This document shows positions 24,489 to 32,429 of a stretch of 64,000 nt of DNA, one piece after another; within the stretch, counting starts at the first letter, position 1, and every line of letters starts with the position of its first letter. Below the pieces are notes generated by a model that did no database searches, had not been told where the DNA came from, and saw only the letters and a list, made by a program, of their open reading frames with translations. This stretch comes from DAIRUQ01 sp036803245 (GTDB lineage Bacteria > Chloroflexota > Anaerolineae > UBA1429). The stretch lies in the NCBI GenBank assembly GCA_036803245.1, contig DAIRUQ010000001.1, positions 1-64,000 of the forward strand, given 5' to 3'. A program made the position numbers and the translations under genes.

Positions 24489-25787
24489 CTAGTGCGCTGG
24501 ACCGACGATCTGGATCGGGTTCTCTACCAGCATGGCGTACGCCAGGTCAAGGGCGTCGTCCAGGCTGAACGAGGTCATGTTGGGATGGACGGTGCTGCGC
24601 TCCATTCGCTCCGCCAGGGCGGCTGCTAGCTCGAATTTGTACATGCGGAACTTGGGCAGGATGAACTCGAGATAGTAGGCGTCCGAAAAGTAGCCGATGA
24701 GTTTGGTGGAAGGGACCGTATCCAGGCGACGACGGAGCTCGCGGGCGATCTCGGTGGGTTGGTTGGCGTACCACCAGTGGCCCGAGGGATAGACGTTGTG
24801 GCGGATCCAGGCCGCTGCCACCAGCTCGAGGCCAGTGGTATCGGCCAGCACCGCCGTGGGGAACTGGACATCGGGATAGGCGTTGAGCAGCCAGTCATAG
24901 CCCCGCATAGAGTTCACCGAATCGAACAAGTCGGTGCCCGAGGGCACGCCGTGGGCGTAGACGTCGCGGTTCACGCCGATCATCAGGTGGAACGGACGGC
25001 GATGCGCGCGGCAGGCATCGGCGATCCGCGCCATGGCATAGGCGGCCCAGGTGCGACGATCGGAGTCGTCCAGCTCGGCACCCTCGATGGCGCGGGTCAG
25101 GATGCGCTGAGCGTCCTGGTCGCTGACGGCAAAGGTGCGTAATCCCGCTGGGCTAGAGATGGCCGCATAGCCCATGCCGTGTGCCATAAAGCGGCGGAAC
25201 GTCTGCTCGACCAGGGCGGCGACGTCGTTCGTCGTGGTGATAGGGCGTCCCAGGACGGCACCCATCCGCTCGCGCGCCTGGGCTCTTAGGATGTCAAGGA
25301 CGAACGGCTCGATCCGCAAGCACGGCGTGAAAAAGGAGCTATCCAGGCCCTCTAGGTCATCGTCGTACTGGTTGGTGAGATACACTCGTTCGATGCCAGC
25401 CTGGGCGATCAGCTCCTCGAACCAGGAATCACTACCCATCACCTCAACCGAACGCGCCATGATGGCGTTGGCGTTCTCGGGCGTCCACTCCCAGGGGGCG
25501 ATGCCCAGGAACTCGTGGGAGATGGACATCAGCCAGTCATACTGCACGGTATGGCGGATGTGGTGCAGGCTCCCCACAATGTCGCGGGTGAGCTGCTGAG
25601 GATCGTCAAACGGGAATGGATCCTCGCGAAAGGCCGCCGAGTTCACCAGCTCGGTATAGTAATGATAGCTGAGGATGTCGCCGATGTGGCGGGCGGTGGG
25701 CGCCTTCCAGTTGACGTGGGTATGGATATCGACGATGGGCATGGCGTCGATCTGCTCGTACAGCTCGCTCACCAAGGTAGTGTTCAT
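24489..25787 (-). CDS. uronate-isomerase-like amidohydrolase superfamily protein
   Basis: A 432-residue TIM-barrel metal-dependent hydrolase. The N-terminus has MPIVDIHTHVNWKAP, with the HxH metal-binding pair of the amidohydrolase superfamily. Segments such as HVLMYL-type spacing are absent, but VYPSGHWWYANQP and SYHYYTELV resemble glucuronate isomerase (UxaC) and its relatives, which lack some hydrolase ligands. The open frame extends to 26408 over non-coding DNA; the ATG at 25787 with AAAGGAG five bases upstream is the true start. A strong minus-strand promoter is at 25837-25865. The enzyme may isomerise a uronic acid or act on a related acid; the call to uronate isomerase is tentative. 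Confidence 0.75.
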   Translation of the reverse strand: MNTTLVSELYEQIDAMPIVDIHTHVNWKAPTARHIGDILSYHYYTELVNSAAFREDPFPFDDPQQLTRDIVGSLHHIRHTVQYDWLMSISHEFLGIAPWEWTPENANAIMARSVEVMGSDSWFEELIAQAGIERVYLTNQYDDDLEGLDSSFFTPCLRIEPFVLDILRAQARERMGAVLGRPITTTNDVAALVEQTFRRFMAHGMGYAAISSPAGLRTFAVSDQDAQRILTRAIEGAELDDSDRRTWAAYAMARIADACRAHRRPFHLMIGVNRDVYAHGVPSGTDLFDSVNSMRGYDWLLNAYPDVQFPTAVLADTTGLELVAAAWIRHNVYPSGHWWYANQPTEIARELRRRLDTVPSTKLIGYFSDAYYLEFILPKFRMYKFELAAALAERMERSTVHPNMTSFSLDDALDLAYAMLVENPIQIVGPAH

Positions 25788-25836
25788 CGGTTGCTCCTTT
25801 GGTTCCCAGTGGCATCGCTGCCTGTTGTTCGGTTCC

Positions 25837-25865
25837 ATTATGCGCGCCCGACCGATCAGAGGCAA
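25837..25865 (-). promoter_or_regulatory. predicted promoter for the amidohydrolase-pepF-URO-D operon
   Basis: On the minus strand TTGCCT (25860-25865), 17 bp, CATAAT (25837-25842). It lies 21 bp from the divergent promoter, so one regulator could serve both. Confidence 0.7.
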
Positions 25866-25886
25866 GGCGACGTCTGGCAGCCTGCG

Positions 25887-25915
25887 TTGACACTGCCCGC
25901 TGGCGTCTCTAGAAT
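25887..25915 (+). promoter_or_regulatory. predicted strong promoter for the FAD oxidoreductase gene
   Basis: TTGACA (25887-25892), 17 bp, TAGAAT (25910-25915). This is the same element pair as at 31364-31392. The start codon is 49 bp after the -10. Confidence 0.8.
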
Positions 25916-25964
25916 CGATGCTCGGACGGATGAACGGATGATATAGCCAAGGAGGCCTGGCGCT

Positions 25965-27302
25965 ATGCGGGTTGCGGTTGTCGGGGGCGGCATCACGGGC
26001 ATGAGCGTGTGCGACACGCTCTCGCGCCATGGGATCGCTTGTGATCTGTACGAACGCGAGGCCACCCTGGGCGGCTTGGCTGGATCCTTCGAGGTCAATG
26101 GAGCGCGTCTGGAGCGCTTTTACCATCACCTGTTCACCAGCGATACCGCCATGGCCGATCTGATCGCCTCGTTGGGGCTGGGCGAGCGGCTCGAGTGGCT
26201 GCCCACCAGCAACGCCTACTTTGCGGGGCGGACCTACCGACTCAGCACTCCCCTCGACCTGATGCGGTTCACCCGACTCTCGCTCTTTGATCGGTTCCGC
26301 CTGGGGCTGCTCTACCTGCAGACGCGCTATGTGCGCGATTGGCGGCCTCTGGAAGAGATCACCGCCCGCGATTGGCTGGTGCGCATGGCGGGCGAAAAGG
26401 TCTGGCACGCGGTGTGGGAGCCGCTCATGCGGGGCAAGTTTGGGCGCTATGCCGACGAGGTGGCTGCCGTGTGGATCTGGAACAAGCTCAAGCTCCGCGG
26501 CGGCTCTCGCGGCAAGGGCCAGGAGGAGCGGTTGGGCTACCTGCGGGGCGGGTTCGGCCAGGCGCTAGAGGCTTGGGAGGATCGCCTCCGCCAGCAGGGC
26601 GTGACCATCCACACGGAGACAGAGGTGACACGGATCGAGCTGGCTGACGGCGTGGCCACGGGCATCTGGCTCGGCGACCAGCTCCGCGCCTATGACCGCG
26701 TGATCGTCACCACGGCGCCCTCGCTCCTGGCAGCCATGGCACCCGATCTGCCGCCCGACTATCGCCAGCAGCTAGGAGGTATCCACTATTTGGGGAATGT
26801 CTGCCTGGTGCTCAAGCTTGATCGGAGCCTATCCGATACCTACTGGCTGAACGTGGGCGATCCCTCGATCCCCTTTACGGGCGTGATCGAGCACACCAAC
26901 ATGCAGCGCCCCGAGGACTATGGCGGGGCGCGCCTGGCCTACCTCTCGCGCTATCTGGACGTGGCCGACCCCGCCTATGGGCTGAGCGCGGAGGATCTGC
27001 TGGCATCGTACCTGCCACATCTGAAGCGGATGTTCCCTGATTTCACGCGGGCTTGGGTGCAGGATTGCTGGGCCTGGCGGGAGCCCTATGCGCAGCCAGT
27101 CATCGGGCTGGGATACTCACGGCTCAAGCCAGCGCTGCGCACGCCCGTGCGCAACCTGTGGCTGTCTTGCATGGCGCAGGTCTACCCCGAGGATCGCGGG
27201 ATGAACTATGCGGTGGTGTGGGGGCAAAAGGTGGCCCAGGAGCTGTTGCGGGAGGCGGGCCTAGCCGCCGAGGACGAGCAGGAGGGCAACGAAGATGCCT
27301 AG
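25965..27302 (+). CDS. NAD(P)/FAD-dependent oxidoreductase (amine oxidase/protoporphyrinogen oxidase-like)
   Basis: A flavoprotein of 445 residues. MRVAVVGGGITGMSVCDTL is the FAD ADP-binding loop and LYEREATLGGLAGSF is the second FAD strand with GGLAG, as in UDP-galactopyranose mutase-like and carotenoid/protoporphyrinogen oxidase relatives. RFYHHLF follows at about 45-50. The C-terminal segment RNLWLSCMAQVYPEDRGMNYAV gives the flavin-contacting end. Such proteins in Chloroflexota are often linked to glycan biosynthesis, but the substrate is not readable. GGAGG precedes the ATG. The stop overlaps the next gene by 8 bp, so both products are made together from the strong promoter at 25887. Confidence 0.85.
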   Translation: MRVAVVGGGITGMSVCDTLSRHGIACDLYEREATLGGLAGSFEVNGARLERFYHHLFTSDTAMADLIASLGLGERLEWLPTSNAYFAGRTYRLSTPLDLMRFTRLSLFDRFRLGLLYLQTRYVRDWRPLEEITARDWLVRMAGEKVWHAVWEPLMRGKFGRYADEVAAVWIWNKLKLRGGSRGKGQEERLGYLRGGFGQALEAWEDRLRQQGVTIHTETEVTRIELADGVATGIWLGDQLRAYDRVIVTTAPSLLAAMAPDLPPDYRQQLGGIHYLGNVCLVLKLDRSLSDTYWLNVGDPSIPFTGVIEHTNMQRPEDYGGARLAYLSRYLDVADPAYGLSAEDLLASYLPHLKRMFPDFTRAWVQDCWAWREPYAQPVIGLGYSRLKPALRTPVRNLWLSCMAQVYPEDRGMNYAVVWGQKVAQELLREAGLAAEDEQEGNEDA

Positions 27303-28236
27303 GAAGGTGGATGACGTGGGTGACATGATCTGGGGCCTGCTGCTGCATCTCGGGTACAACATGTGGTGCGACCGCGAGGCGCCCGATCTTGGCACAGAGC
27401 ACATTGCTGCGCGACCCCATCTGCGTTGCGATGGTGGCCTCTGGGGTGACCTCACCGTGCGCGCGGCGGACGCGGGGCTGAACATGGTTGTCATCGATCT
27501 GGGGGAGGGCGTGCGTTACGAGAGCCACCCCGAGCTGGCAGTCGAAGGTGCATGGACGCCCGACGAGCTACACGCCGAGCTGGCGCGGTTGCGTGGCCTG
27601 GGCTTGGAGCCGATCCCCAAGCTCAACTTTTCTGCGACGCACGACGCTTGGCTGGGCGAGTACAGCCGCTGTGTCTCGACGCCGCGCTACTATCAGGTCT
27701 GCCAGGACCTGATCGGCGAGGTGTGCGAGCTGTTTGGCGGGCCGCGACTGTTCCATCTGGGGTTGGACGAGGAGACCTGGCAACACCAGCGCCATTACGC
27801 CTATGTGGTGATCCGACAGCACGAGCTATGGTGGCACGACCTGGCGTTTCTGGTAGAGCAGGTGGAGCGACGAGGCTCGCAGGCCTGGGTCTGGTCCGAC
27901 TATGCCTGGCACCATGATGAATACACCCAGCAGATGCCCCGATCGGTGCTGCAGAGCAACTGGTACTATGGTCTAGAGTTCGACCCGCCCTGCAACGAGG
28001 TTGCCACCTATCAACGCCTGGCCGACGCGGGCTATGCGCAGGTTCCCACTGGCAGCAACTGGACCACGCCAGAGAACATGGAGCGTACGGTGGCCTATTG
28101 CCGGGAGAACCTGCCGGCGGAAGGGTTGCGGGGATTCCTCATGACCGCCTGGAAGCCCACCCTGCTCAGCGAGCGGGAACGCCACGAGCAGGCTATTGAC
28201 CTACTGGCCCAGGCCAAGGCCATCTGGGAGGCATGA
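27295..28236 (+). CDS. glycosidase-like TIM-barrel protein (GH20-like), function unproven
   Basis: A cytoplasmic protein of 313 residues without signal peptide. WGDLTVRAADAGLNMVVIDLGEG and the segment around RLFHLGLDEETWQH recall the beta-strands and the D-E pair of hexosaminidase (GH20) TIM barrels, where Asp-Glu is the substrate-assisted catalytic pair. Conserved aromatic stretches (SNWYYGLEFD, TAWKPT) fit a carbohydrate-binding pocket. The ATG at 27295 overlaps the upstream stop and has GGAGGG upstream; an ATG at 27325 (MIWGLL) is possible. The family assignment is a resemblance rather than a clear match, so the entry is best treated as a hypothetical carbohydrate-active protein coupled to the FAD oxidoreductase. 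A terminator follows. Confidence 0.6.
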   Translation: MPRKVDDVGDMIWGLLLHLGYNMWCDREAPDLGTEHIAARPHLRCDGGLWGDLTVRAADAGLNMVVIDLGEGVRYESHPELAVEGAWTPDELHAELARLRGLGLEPIPKLNFSATHDAWLGEYSRCVSTPRYYQVCQDLIGEVCELFGGPRLFHLGLDEETWQHQRHYAYVVIRQHELWWHDLAFLVEQVERRGSQAWVWSDYAWHHDEYTQQMPRSVLQSNWYYGLEFDPPCNEVATYQRLADAGYAQVPTGSNWTTPENMERTVAYCRENLPAEGLRGFLMTAWKPTLLSERERHEQAIDLLAQAKAIWEA

Positions 28237-28251
28237 GGCGCAGAGACGACC

Positions 28252-28288
28252 AACCGGCGGCACCTGTCTAGGGTGCCGCCGGTTCTTT
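28252..28288. terminator. bidirectional intrinsic terminator
   Basis: 13-bp perfect arms (28252-28264 and 28272-28284, AACCGGCGGCACC) with a 7-base loop and CTTT on the plus side. It separates the convergent glycosidase-like and serA genes. Confidence 0.88.
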
Positions 28289-28298
28289 GTGTAGCGCT

Positions 28299-29906
28299 CT
28301 AGTCGATGGGGGGATCCTGGTACCCAGGGAGCGGCGTCAGGTTCACCATGCGCGCCCGCTGCACGTTGGGCACTTCTGTGACCCGTTCCATGATGGCCTC
28401 GTCGGCTGGGTCGTCCAGCCCCAGGATCATGATGGAGGGCCCCCCTCGATGGGCGCGGCTCATCTGCACAAAAGAGATGTTGATGCCACGCTCGCCCAAG
28501 ATCAGGCCCATGCGTCCCACGATGCCAGGCCGGTCGTGGTGCAGATCCAGGAGCATGTTTCCCTGCAGGACACAGTCCAGGCGCTGGCTATCGAGCGCCA
28601 CCAGGTGGGGGCGGCCCTGGATCAGCGTGCCGGAGATGTTCCGGTCGCGATCGCCGTTCGGGTAGCGGGCGGTGATCAGGTTGCCGAGCTGTCGCGACTG
28701 ACCACGACGCATCTCGGATACCACCAACCCGCGATCTGACGCCAGGCGGTGCACGTTCACGATGTTCACGGGCTCGGAATAGGCCGGGGTCAGCAGCCCC
28801 GCCAAAAAGGCCGAGGTCAACACCTGGGTATCATGCTCGCAGAGCTCGCCATCATAGATCAGCTCGACACTGTCGGCGATCTCGCCGCGCCACTGCACGA
28901 AAAAGCTGCCCAGGCGCTGCGCCAGATCTATATAGGGGGCCAGGAAACTGGCCGCCTGCGGAGGCAGATAGGGCACATTGACGGGGCTGGAGGGCATGCG
29001 CCCCTCGAGCACATCCACCACCGACTGGGCCACATCGGTGGCCACGTTCTCTTGGGCCTCGTTGGTGGAGGCTCCCACATGCGGGGTGGCAATGACGTTG
29101 GGCAGGCCCACCAGCGGATGGTGGGTGGCGGGCTCATGCTCGAAGACGTCCAGCGCGGCGCCAGCCAGGCGCCCCTCACGCAAAGCCTCCTCCAGCGCGA
29201 CTTCGTCGATGATGCCGCCTCGCGCGCAGTTGATGATGTAGGCAGTGGGTTTCAGGAGCGCTAGCTTGGTGCCATCGACCAGGCCTCGGGTTTGCGGGGT
29301 CAGAGGCGTATGCACCGAGATAAAGTCCGCCTCGGCGAGCAGTGTCTCCAGAGACACGAGCTCGACCCCGCTAGAGGCGGCTCGCTCGGGCGACGCGTAG
29401 GGATCGTGGGCGACGACCCGCATGTCCAGGCCCTTGGCCTTGGAGGCGACCAGAGAGCCGATGCGGCCGAGGCCGATCAGCCCCAGCGTCTTGCCCAGCA
29501 CCTCTTGGCCCTGAAGGGCGCTTTTTTCCCAGCGTCCCTGCTTGAGCGAATCGACGGCGGGATAGATGCGTCGGGCCAGGGTGAGCATGAGGGCGATGGT
29601 GTGCTCGGCCACGGCGTTGCTGTTGCCGGTGGGGGCATTCACCACAAAGATGCCCCGCTTGGTAGCGGCATCCAGGTCGATGTTGTCGACGCCGGTACCG
29701 GCACGTCCTACCACCTTGAGGCGCTTACCGGCCTCGAGTACGTCGACGGTCACCTTGGTATTGCTGCGGACCACCAAAGCCTCGTATGCGGGAATGATCT
29801 CGAGAAGGCGCTCGGGTGTGGGGTTCTTTACCACCTCCACCTGGCAACAGGAGCTCAGCATGTCCAGGCCCGCTTGCCCCAGCGTTTCGGTCACGAGTAT
29901 GCGCAC
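28299..29906 (-). CDS. serA: D-3-phosphoglycerate dehydrogenase
   Basis: Oxidises 3-phosphoglycerate to 3-phosphohydroxypyruvate, the first step of serine synthesis, using NAD. The 535-residue protein is the long, type with intervening domain and ACT domain. Visible are ILVTETLGQAGLDML, VGRAGTGVDNIDL, the Rossmann loop LGLIGLGRIGSLVA, and the catalytic His region (ATPHVGASTNEAQENVA). A C-terminal ACT-like segment carries GIVGRMGLILGERGINI. An in-frame extension to 29942 is rejected in favour of GTG 29906 with AGGAGG five bases upstream. It lies 40 bp after a DUF1015 gene on the same strand, a gene order seen in many bacteria. Serine feedback through ACT is likely but not testable here. Confidence 0.95.
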   Translation of the reverse strand: MRILVTETLGQAGLDMLSSCCQVEVVKNPTPERLLEIIPAYEALVVRSNTKVTVDVLEAGKRLKVVGRAGTGVDNIDLDAATKRGIFVVNAPTGNSNAVAEHTIALMLTLARRIYPAVDSLKQGRWEKSALQGQEVLGKTLGLIGLGRIGSLVASKAKGLDMRVVAHDPYASPERAASSGVELVSLETLLAEADFISVHTPLTPQTRGLVDGTKLALLKPTAYIINCARGGIIDEVALEEALREGRLAGAALDVFEHEPATHHPLVGLPNVIATPHVGASTNEAQENVATDVAQSVVDVLEGRMPSSPVNVPYLPPQAASFLAPYIDLAQRLGSFFVQWRGEIADSVELIYDGELCEHDTQVLTSAFLAGLLTPAYSEPVNIVNVHRLASDRGLVVSEMRRGQSRQLGNLITARYPNGDRDRNISGTLIQGRPHLVALDSQRLDCVLQGNMLLDLHHDRPGIVGRMGLILGERGINISFVQMSRAHRGGPSIMILGLDDPADEAIMERVTEVPNVQRARMVNLTPLPGYQDPPID

Positions 29907-29946
29907 AAGGTCCTCCTGGTATGGTTCTTTGGTCGCTACCAACGGA

Positions 29947-31218
29947 CTAGTCGTCCAACGGGTTGATCACCAAGCCAGTGAGCAGCTTGGGGAAAAAGTA
30001 GGTGCTCTTTTGCGGCATGGTCACGCCAGCCACGGCCGCCCGCCACACCTGGTCCACGCTGGTGGGATTCAGCAAAAAGGCGGCTGAGGCATGTCCGGCC
30101 CGAACCGCGTGGCAGGCCTCGGCGTCATCAATGGTGTAGCGTACCGCATCGCCGTGGGCGAGGACGTCGGCGGAGATCCCCAGGTGGGGCGCCAGGATCA
30201 GGTTCTGGAGCACGGCAACGTCCAGCTCGGCCAGCTCGCGGGGCTGATCGGGCGGCGCCGCCGCATGTGCGCTCGCACGGTCCCTTAGCCTCAGGAGCCA
30301 ACCACCCGAGGCCAAGCAGATGCCCAGGGTGATCTGGTCGCCGCCGCCATGGCGCTCTGCGAGCGGAGGGCCTGCGGTGACGGGCTCGAGCGCAAAGGTG
30401 CGTTCCAGAGCCGCCAGAAGCTGGGGCTCGCTCAGGGGTAGTGGCGCGGTGACCACCCGATGGGTGGGCAGAATCACCAGGCCGTCGCCGTCGGCGGGCG
30501 TCAGGTACATGAGCACATGGTCGTGGGATCCGCTGGGTGAGCCAGGGTCCGTTTCGCGGATCAGGTCGCGATAGGCCAGGGCCGTCTCGTAGCGATGATG
30601 GCCATCGGCAATGACGACATCGCGCTCTTGCAGGTAGCTGGTCATCTGCTCCAGCAACTCTGGCGACGTCAGCGGCCAGCAGGTGTGTCGCACGCCGTCT
30701 GCGTCCAGCGTGGTGGCCGCGTCCGACGGCGGCGCCCCCAAGAGACGGTCCATGGCGCCCTCGGGATCGCGGTACATGCCAAACACGGGGCTCTCTTGGG
30801 CGTGGAGGGCGCGCATCAGGCGCAACCGATCGGCCTTGGGGCCACTGCGAGTCTTTTCGTGAGGGTGGATGCCTTTCCCCCAAGGCACCAAGCGCACCCG
30901 CGCAAAAAAGCCACGGCGAAGGAGGGCCTCGCCGTCAGGGCCGCTAAAGGCCTGCTCGTAGGCATAAAAGCAAGGGCAATCGTCTCGGACCAACACGCCC
31001 TGCGAACGCCAGTCGTGGAAGCGGCTCGCCGCCTCGTCATACCAGGCAGGGGGTGCGGGATCTGGTCCCAAGGTGACGTGCACCACGTTGTGGGGGCTAC
31101 CCCCCATCAGCTCGGCCCGCAGCTGGGCATCGATGACGTCATAAGGGGGCGAATAGACGGGATCACGGCGGAGGGATGGAGCGTAACGCAATCCTTCAAA
31201 TGGGGCTATGTCAACCAT
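29947..31218 (-). CDS. DUF1015 family protein
   Basis: A soluble protein of 423 residues with the DUF1015 start VDIAPFEGLRYAPSL and the YSPPYDVI element. ADGHHRYETALAYRD near the middle is the family's most conserved stretch (HHRYET). DUF1015 proteins are uncharacterised; the repeated linkage to serA, as here, suggests a role in serine or phosphoserine metabolism. The start at 31218 with GGAGG eight bases upstream is preferred over 31245. The promoter at 31364-31392 gives a leader of about 140 bases containing a 9-bp hairpin (31243-31271). The gene runs into serA after 40 bp. Confidence 0.88.
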   Translation of the reverse strand: MVDIAPFEGLRYAPSLRRDPVYSPPYDVIDAQLRAELMGGSPHNVVHVTLGPDPAPPAWYDEAASRFHDWRSQGVLVRDDCPCFYAYEQAFSGPDGEALLRRGFFARVRLVPWGKGIHPHEKTRSGPKADRLRLMRALHAQESPVFGMYRDPEGAMDRLLGAPPSDAATTLDADGVRHTCWPLTSPELLEQMTSYLQERDVVIADGHHRYETALAYRDLIRETDPGSPSGSHDHVLMYLTPADGDGLVILPTHRVVTAPLPLSEPQLLAALERTFALEPVTAGPPLAERHGGGDQITLGICLASGGWLLRLRDRASAHAAAPPDQPRELAELDVAVLQNLILAPHLGISADVLAHGDAVRYTIDDAEACHAVRAGHASAAFLLNPTSVDQVWRAAVAGVTMPQKSTYFFPKLLTGLVINPLDD

Positions 31219-31242
31219 CGGGTGTTCCTCCACGAGACGAAA

Positions 31243-31271
31243 CACGCCAGCGCCCTAGAGGTGCTGGCGTG
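31243..31271 (-). other. leader hairpin upstream of DUF1015-serA
   Basis: A perfect 9-bp stem (CACGCCAGC at 31243-31251 with its complement at 31263-31271) and 11-base loop lies about 25 bp before the DUF1015 start, followed on the minus strand by TTTCGTC. It could be a leader attenuator or a random fold. The U tract is short. Confidence 0.35.
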
Positions 31272-31363
31272 AAGACTTTGGGGGCCAGGCGCACGCCGAG
31301 CAACGTGCAGCGGCGGACAATGCCCAGGTGGCGCGCATGGCCTTGTATTCACGATCTGCGCCG

Positions 31364-31392
31364 ATTCTACGCCGAGCCTCTGGGCATGTCAA
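31364..31392 (-). promoter_or_regulatory. predicted strong promoter for DUF1015-serA
   Basis: On the minus strand TTGACA (31387-31392), 17 bp, TAGAAT (31364-31369): identical elements to the promoter at 25887-25915. Confidence 0.8.
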
Positions 31393-31418
31393 TCATCGCC
31401 ATGGCGGCAAGAGGCCGC

Positions 31419-31447
31419 TTGACAGGTGGCATGCTGACATCTAGGCT
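31419..31447 (+). promoter_or_regulatory. predicted promoter for the ribokinase gene
   Basis: TTGACA (31419-31424), 17 bp, TAGGCT (31442-31447), with the GTG start 27 bp after the -10. The -10 is weaker than its divergent neighbour, 27 bp away. Confidence 0.6.
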
Positions 31448-31474
31448 GGGCTCTCTGCCAGAAAGGAGAGCAAG

Positions 31475-32398
31475 GTGAGCAAGGATGTGTGCTGCGCCGT
31501 GGTCGGGTCGATCAACACCGACATCGTTCTGAGGGTCTCGCGGGTGCCCTTGCATGGAGAGAACCTGATGGCTCAGGAGCTGACGGTGGGGCGCGGCGGC
31601 AAGGGCTCGAACTGCGCGCTGGCCGTGTCTCGCCTAGGCGCGAGGTCTGCCATGGTCGGTGCCGTGGGCGCGGACGCCTATGGGCAGGAGGCGCTGGGCG
31701 CCCTGGAGGCCGCAGGCGTCGGCGTGGCGGGGGTGCAACGGTGCGAGGCATCCACTGGGCTGGCCATGATCCTCGTGGATGACCAAGGCGAGAATACCAT
31801 CGTCGTCGCCCGCGGGGCCAACGATCGTCTGGCGCCAGCTCATGTACAACTCGCCCTCGATCAAACCGATCCCGACGTGGTCATCATGAACTATGAGGTG
31901 CCGCTAGAGTGCGTCCAAGCGGCGTTGGACTGGGCCGATGGACATGACCGACTGGCGGTCCTGGATGCGGGGCCAGCGCGCCATGAGCGCCCCGAGCGGT
32001 GGGGACGACGAACAGTGCTGACGGCCAACCAGGCAGAGATCGCGTGCCTGTTGGATTGCGATGCCGACGATGACGCGGCCTTGAGCGCTGGGGTGAGCGA
32101 CCTCCTGGGCGAGGGGCTGTACGGCGTGGTGGTCAAGCTGGGCGGTCGGGGCGCACATCTCCAGGCGCAGGGCGTAGTGGCCGACGTGCCCGCCTTTGAT
32201 GTGCCCGTGGTCGACACCACCGGCGCAGGCGATGCCTCCACTGCGGCCCTGGCGCTGGCTTTGGCCGCGGACATACCGTGGCGCGAGGCGGTGCGCTATG
32301 CCAACGCGGCAGGCGCCGTCACGGTGACGCGCCTGGGGGCTGCTGCCGCCATGCCGACGGCAGACGAGATTCAGGCGTTGCTGGACCGCAGCGGGTGA
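31475..32398 (+). CDS. rbsK: ribokinase-like PfkB-family sugar kinase
   Basis: A cytoplasmic ATP-dependent sugar kinase of 307 residues. VVGSINTDIVLRVSRVPLHGE and GRGGKGSNCALAVSRLG are the N-terminal ribokinase signature, and DTTGAGDASTAALALALA is the C-terminal PfkB motif with the catalytic Asp. NYEVPL and LTANQAEIACLL support ribokinase over fructokinase. It uses a GTG start with AAAGGAG upstream. Phosphorylation of ribose to ribose 5-phosphate is the default reading. No ribose transporter or RbsD lies nearby, so deoxyribose or another pentose cannot be excluded. It is a single-gene transcript; the convergent gyrB stop lies 31 bp away. Confidence 0.88.
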   Translation: MSKDVCCAVVGSINTDIVLRVSRVPLHGENLMAQELTVGRGGKGSNCALAVSRLGARSAMVGAVGADAYGQEALGALEAAGVGVAGVQRCEASTGLAMILVDDQGENTIVVARGANDRLAPAHVQLALDQTDPDVVIMNYEVPLECVQAALDWADGHDRLAVLDAGPARHERPERWGRRTVLTANQAEIACLLDCDADDDAALSAGVSDLLGEGLYGVVVKLGGRGAHLQAQGVVADVPAFDVPVVDTTGAGDASTAALALALAADIPWREAVRYANAAGAVTVTRLGAAAAMPTADEIQALLDRSG

Positions 32399-32429
32399 GC
32401 CCTCGCGCCGCGACGCAGCCCAGCGTCAC

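Noticed and set aside
25788..26408. N-terminal extension of the amidohydrolase frame
   Set aside because: The extra residues show no homology, overlap the divergent promoters, and the ATG at 25787 has a strong ribosome-binding site.
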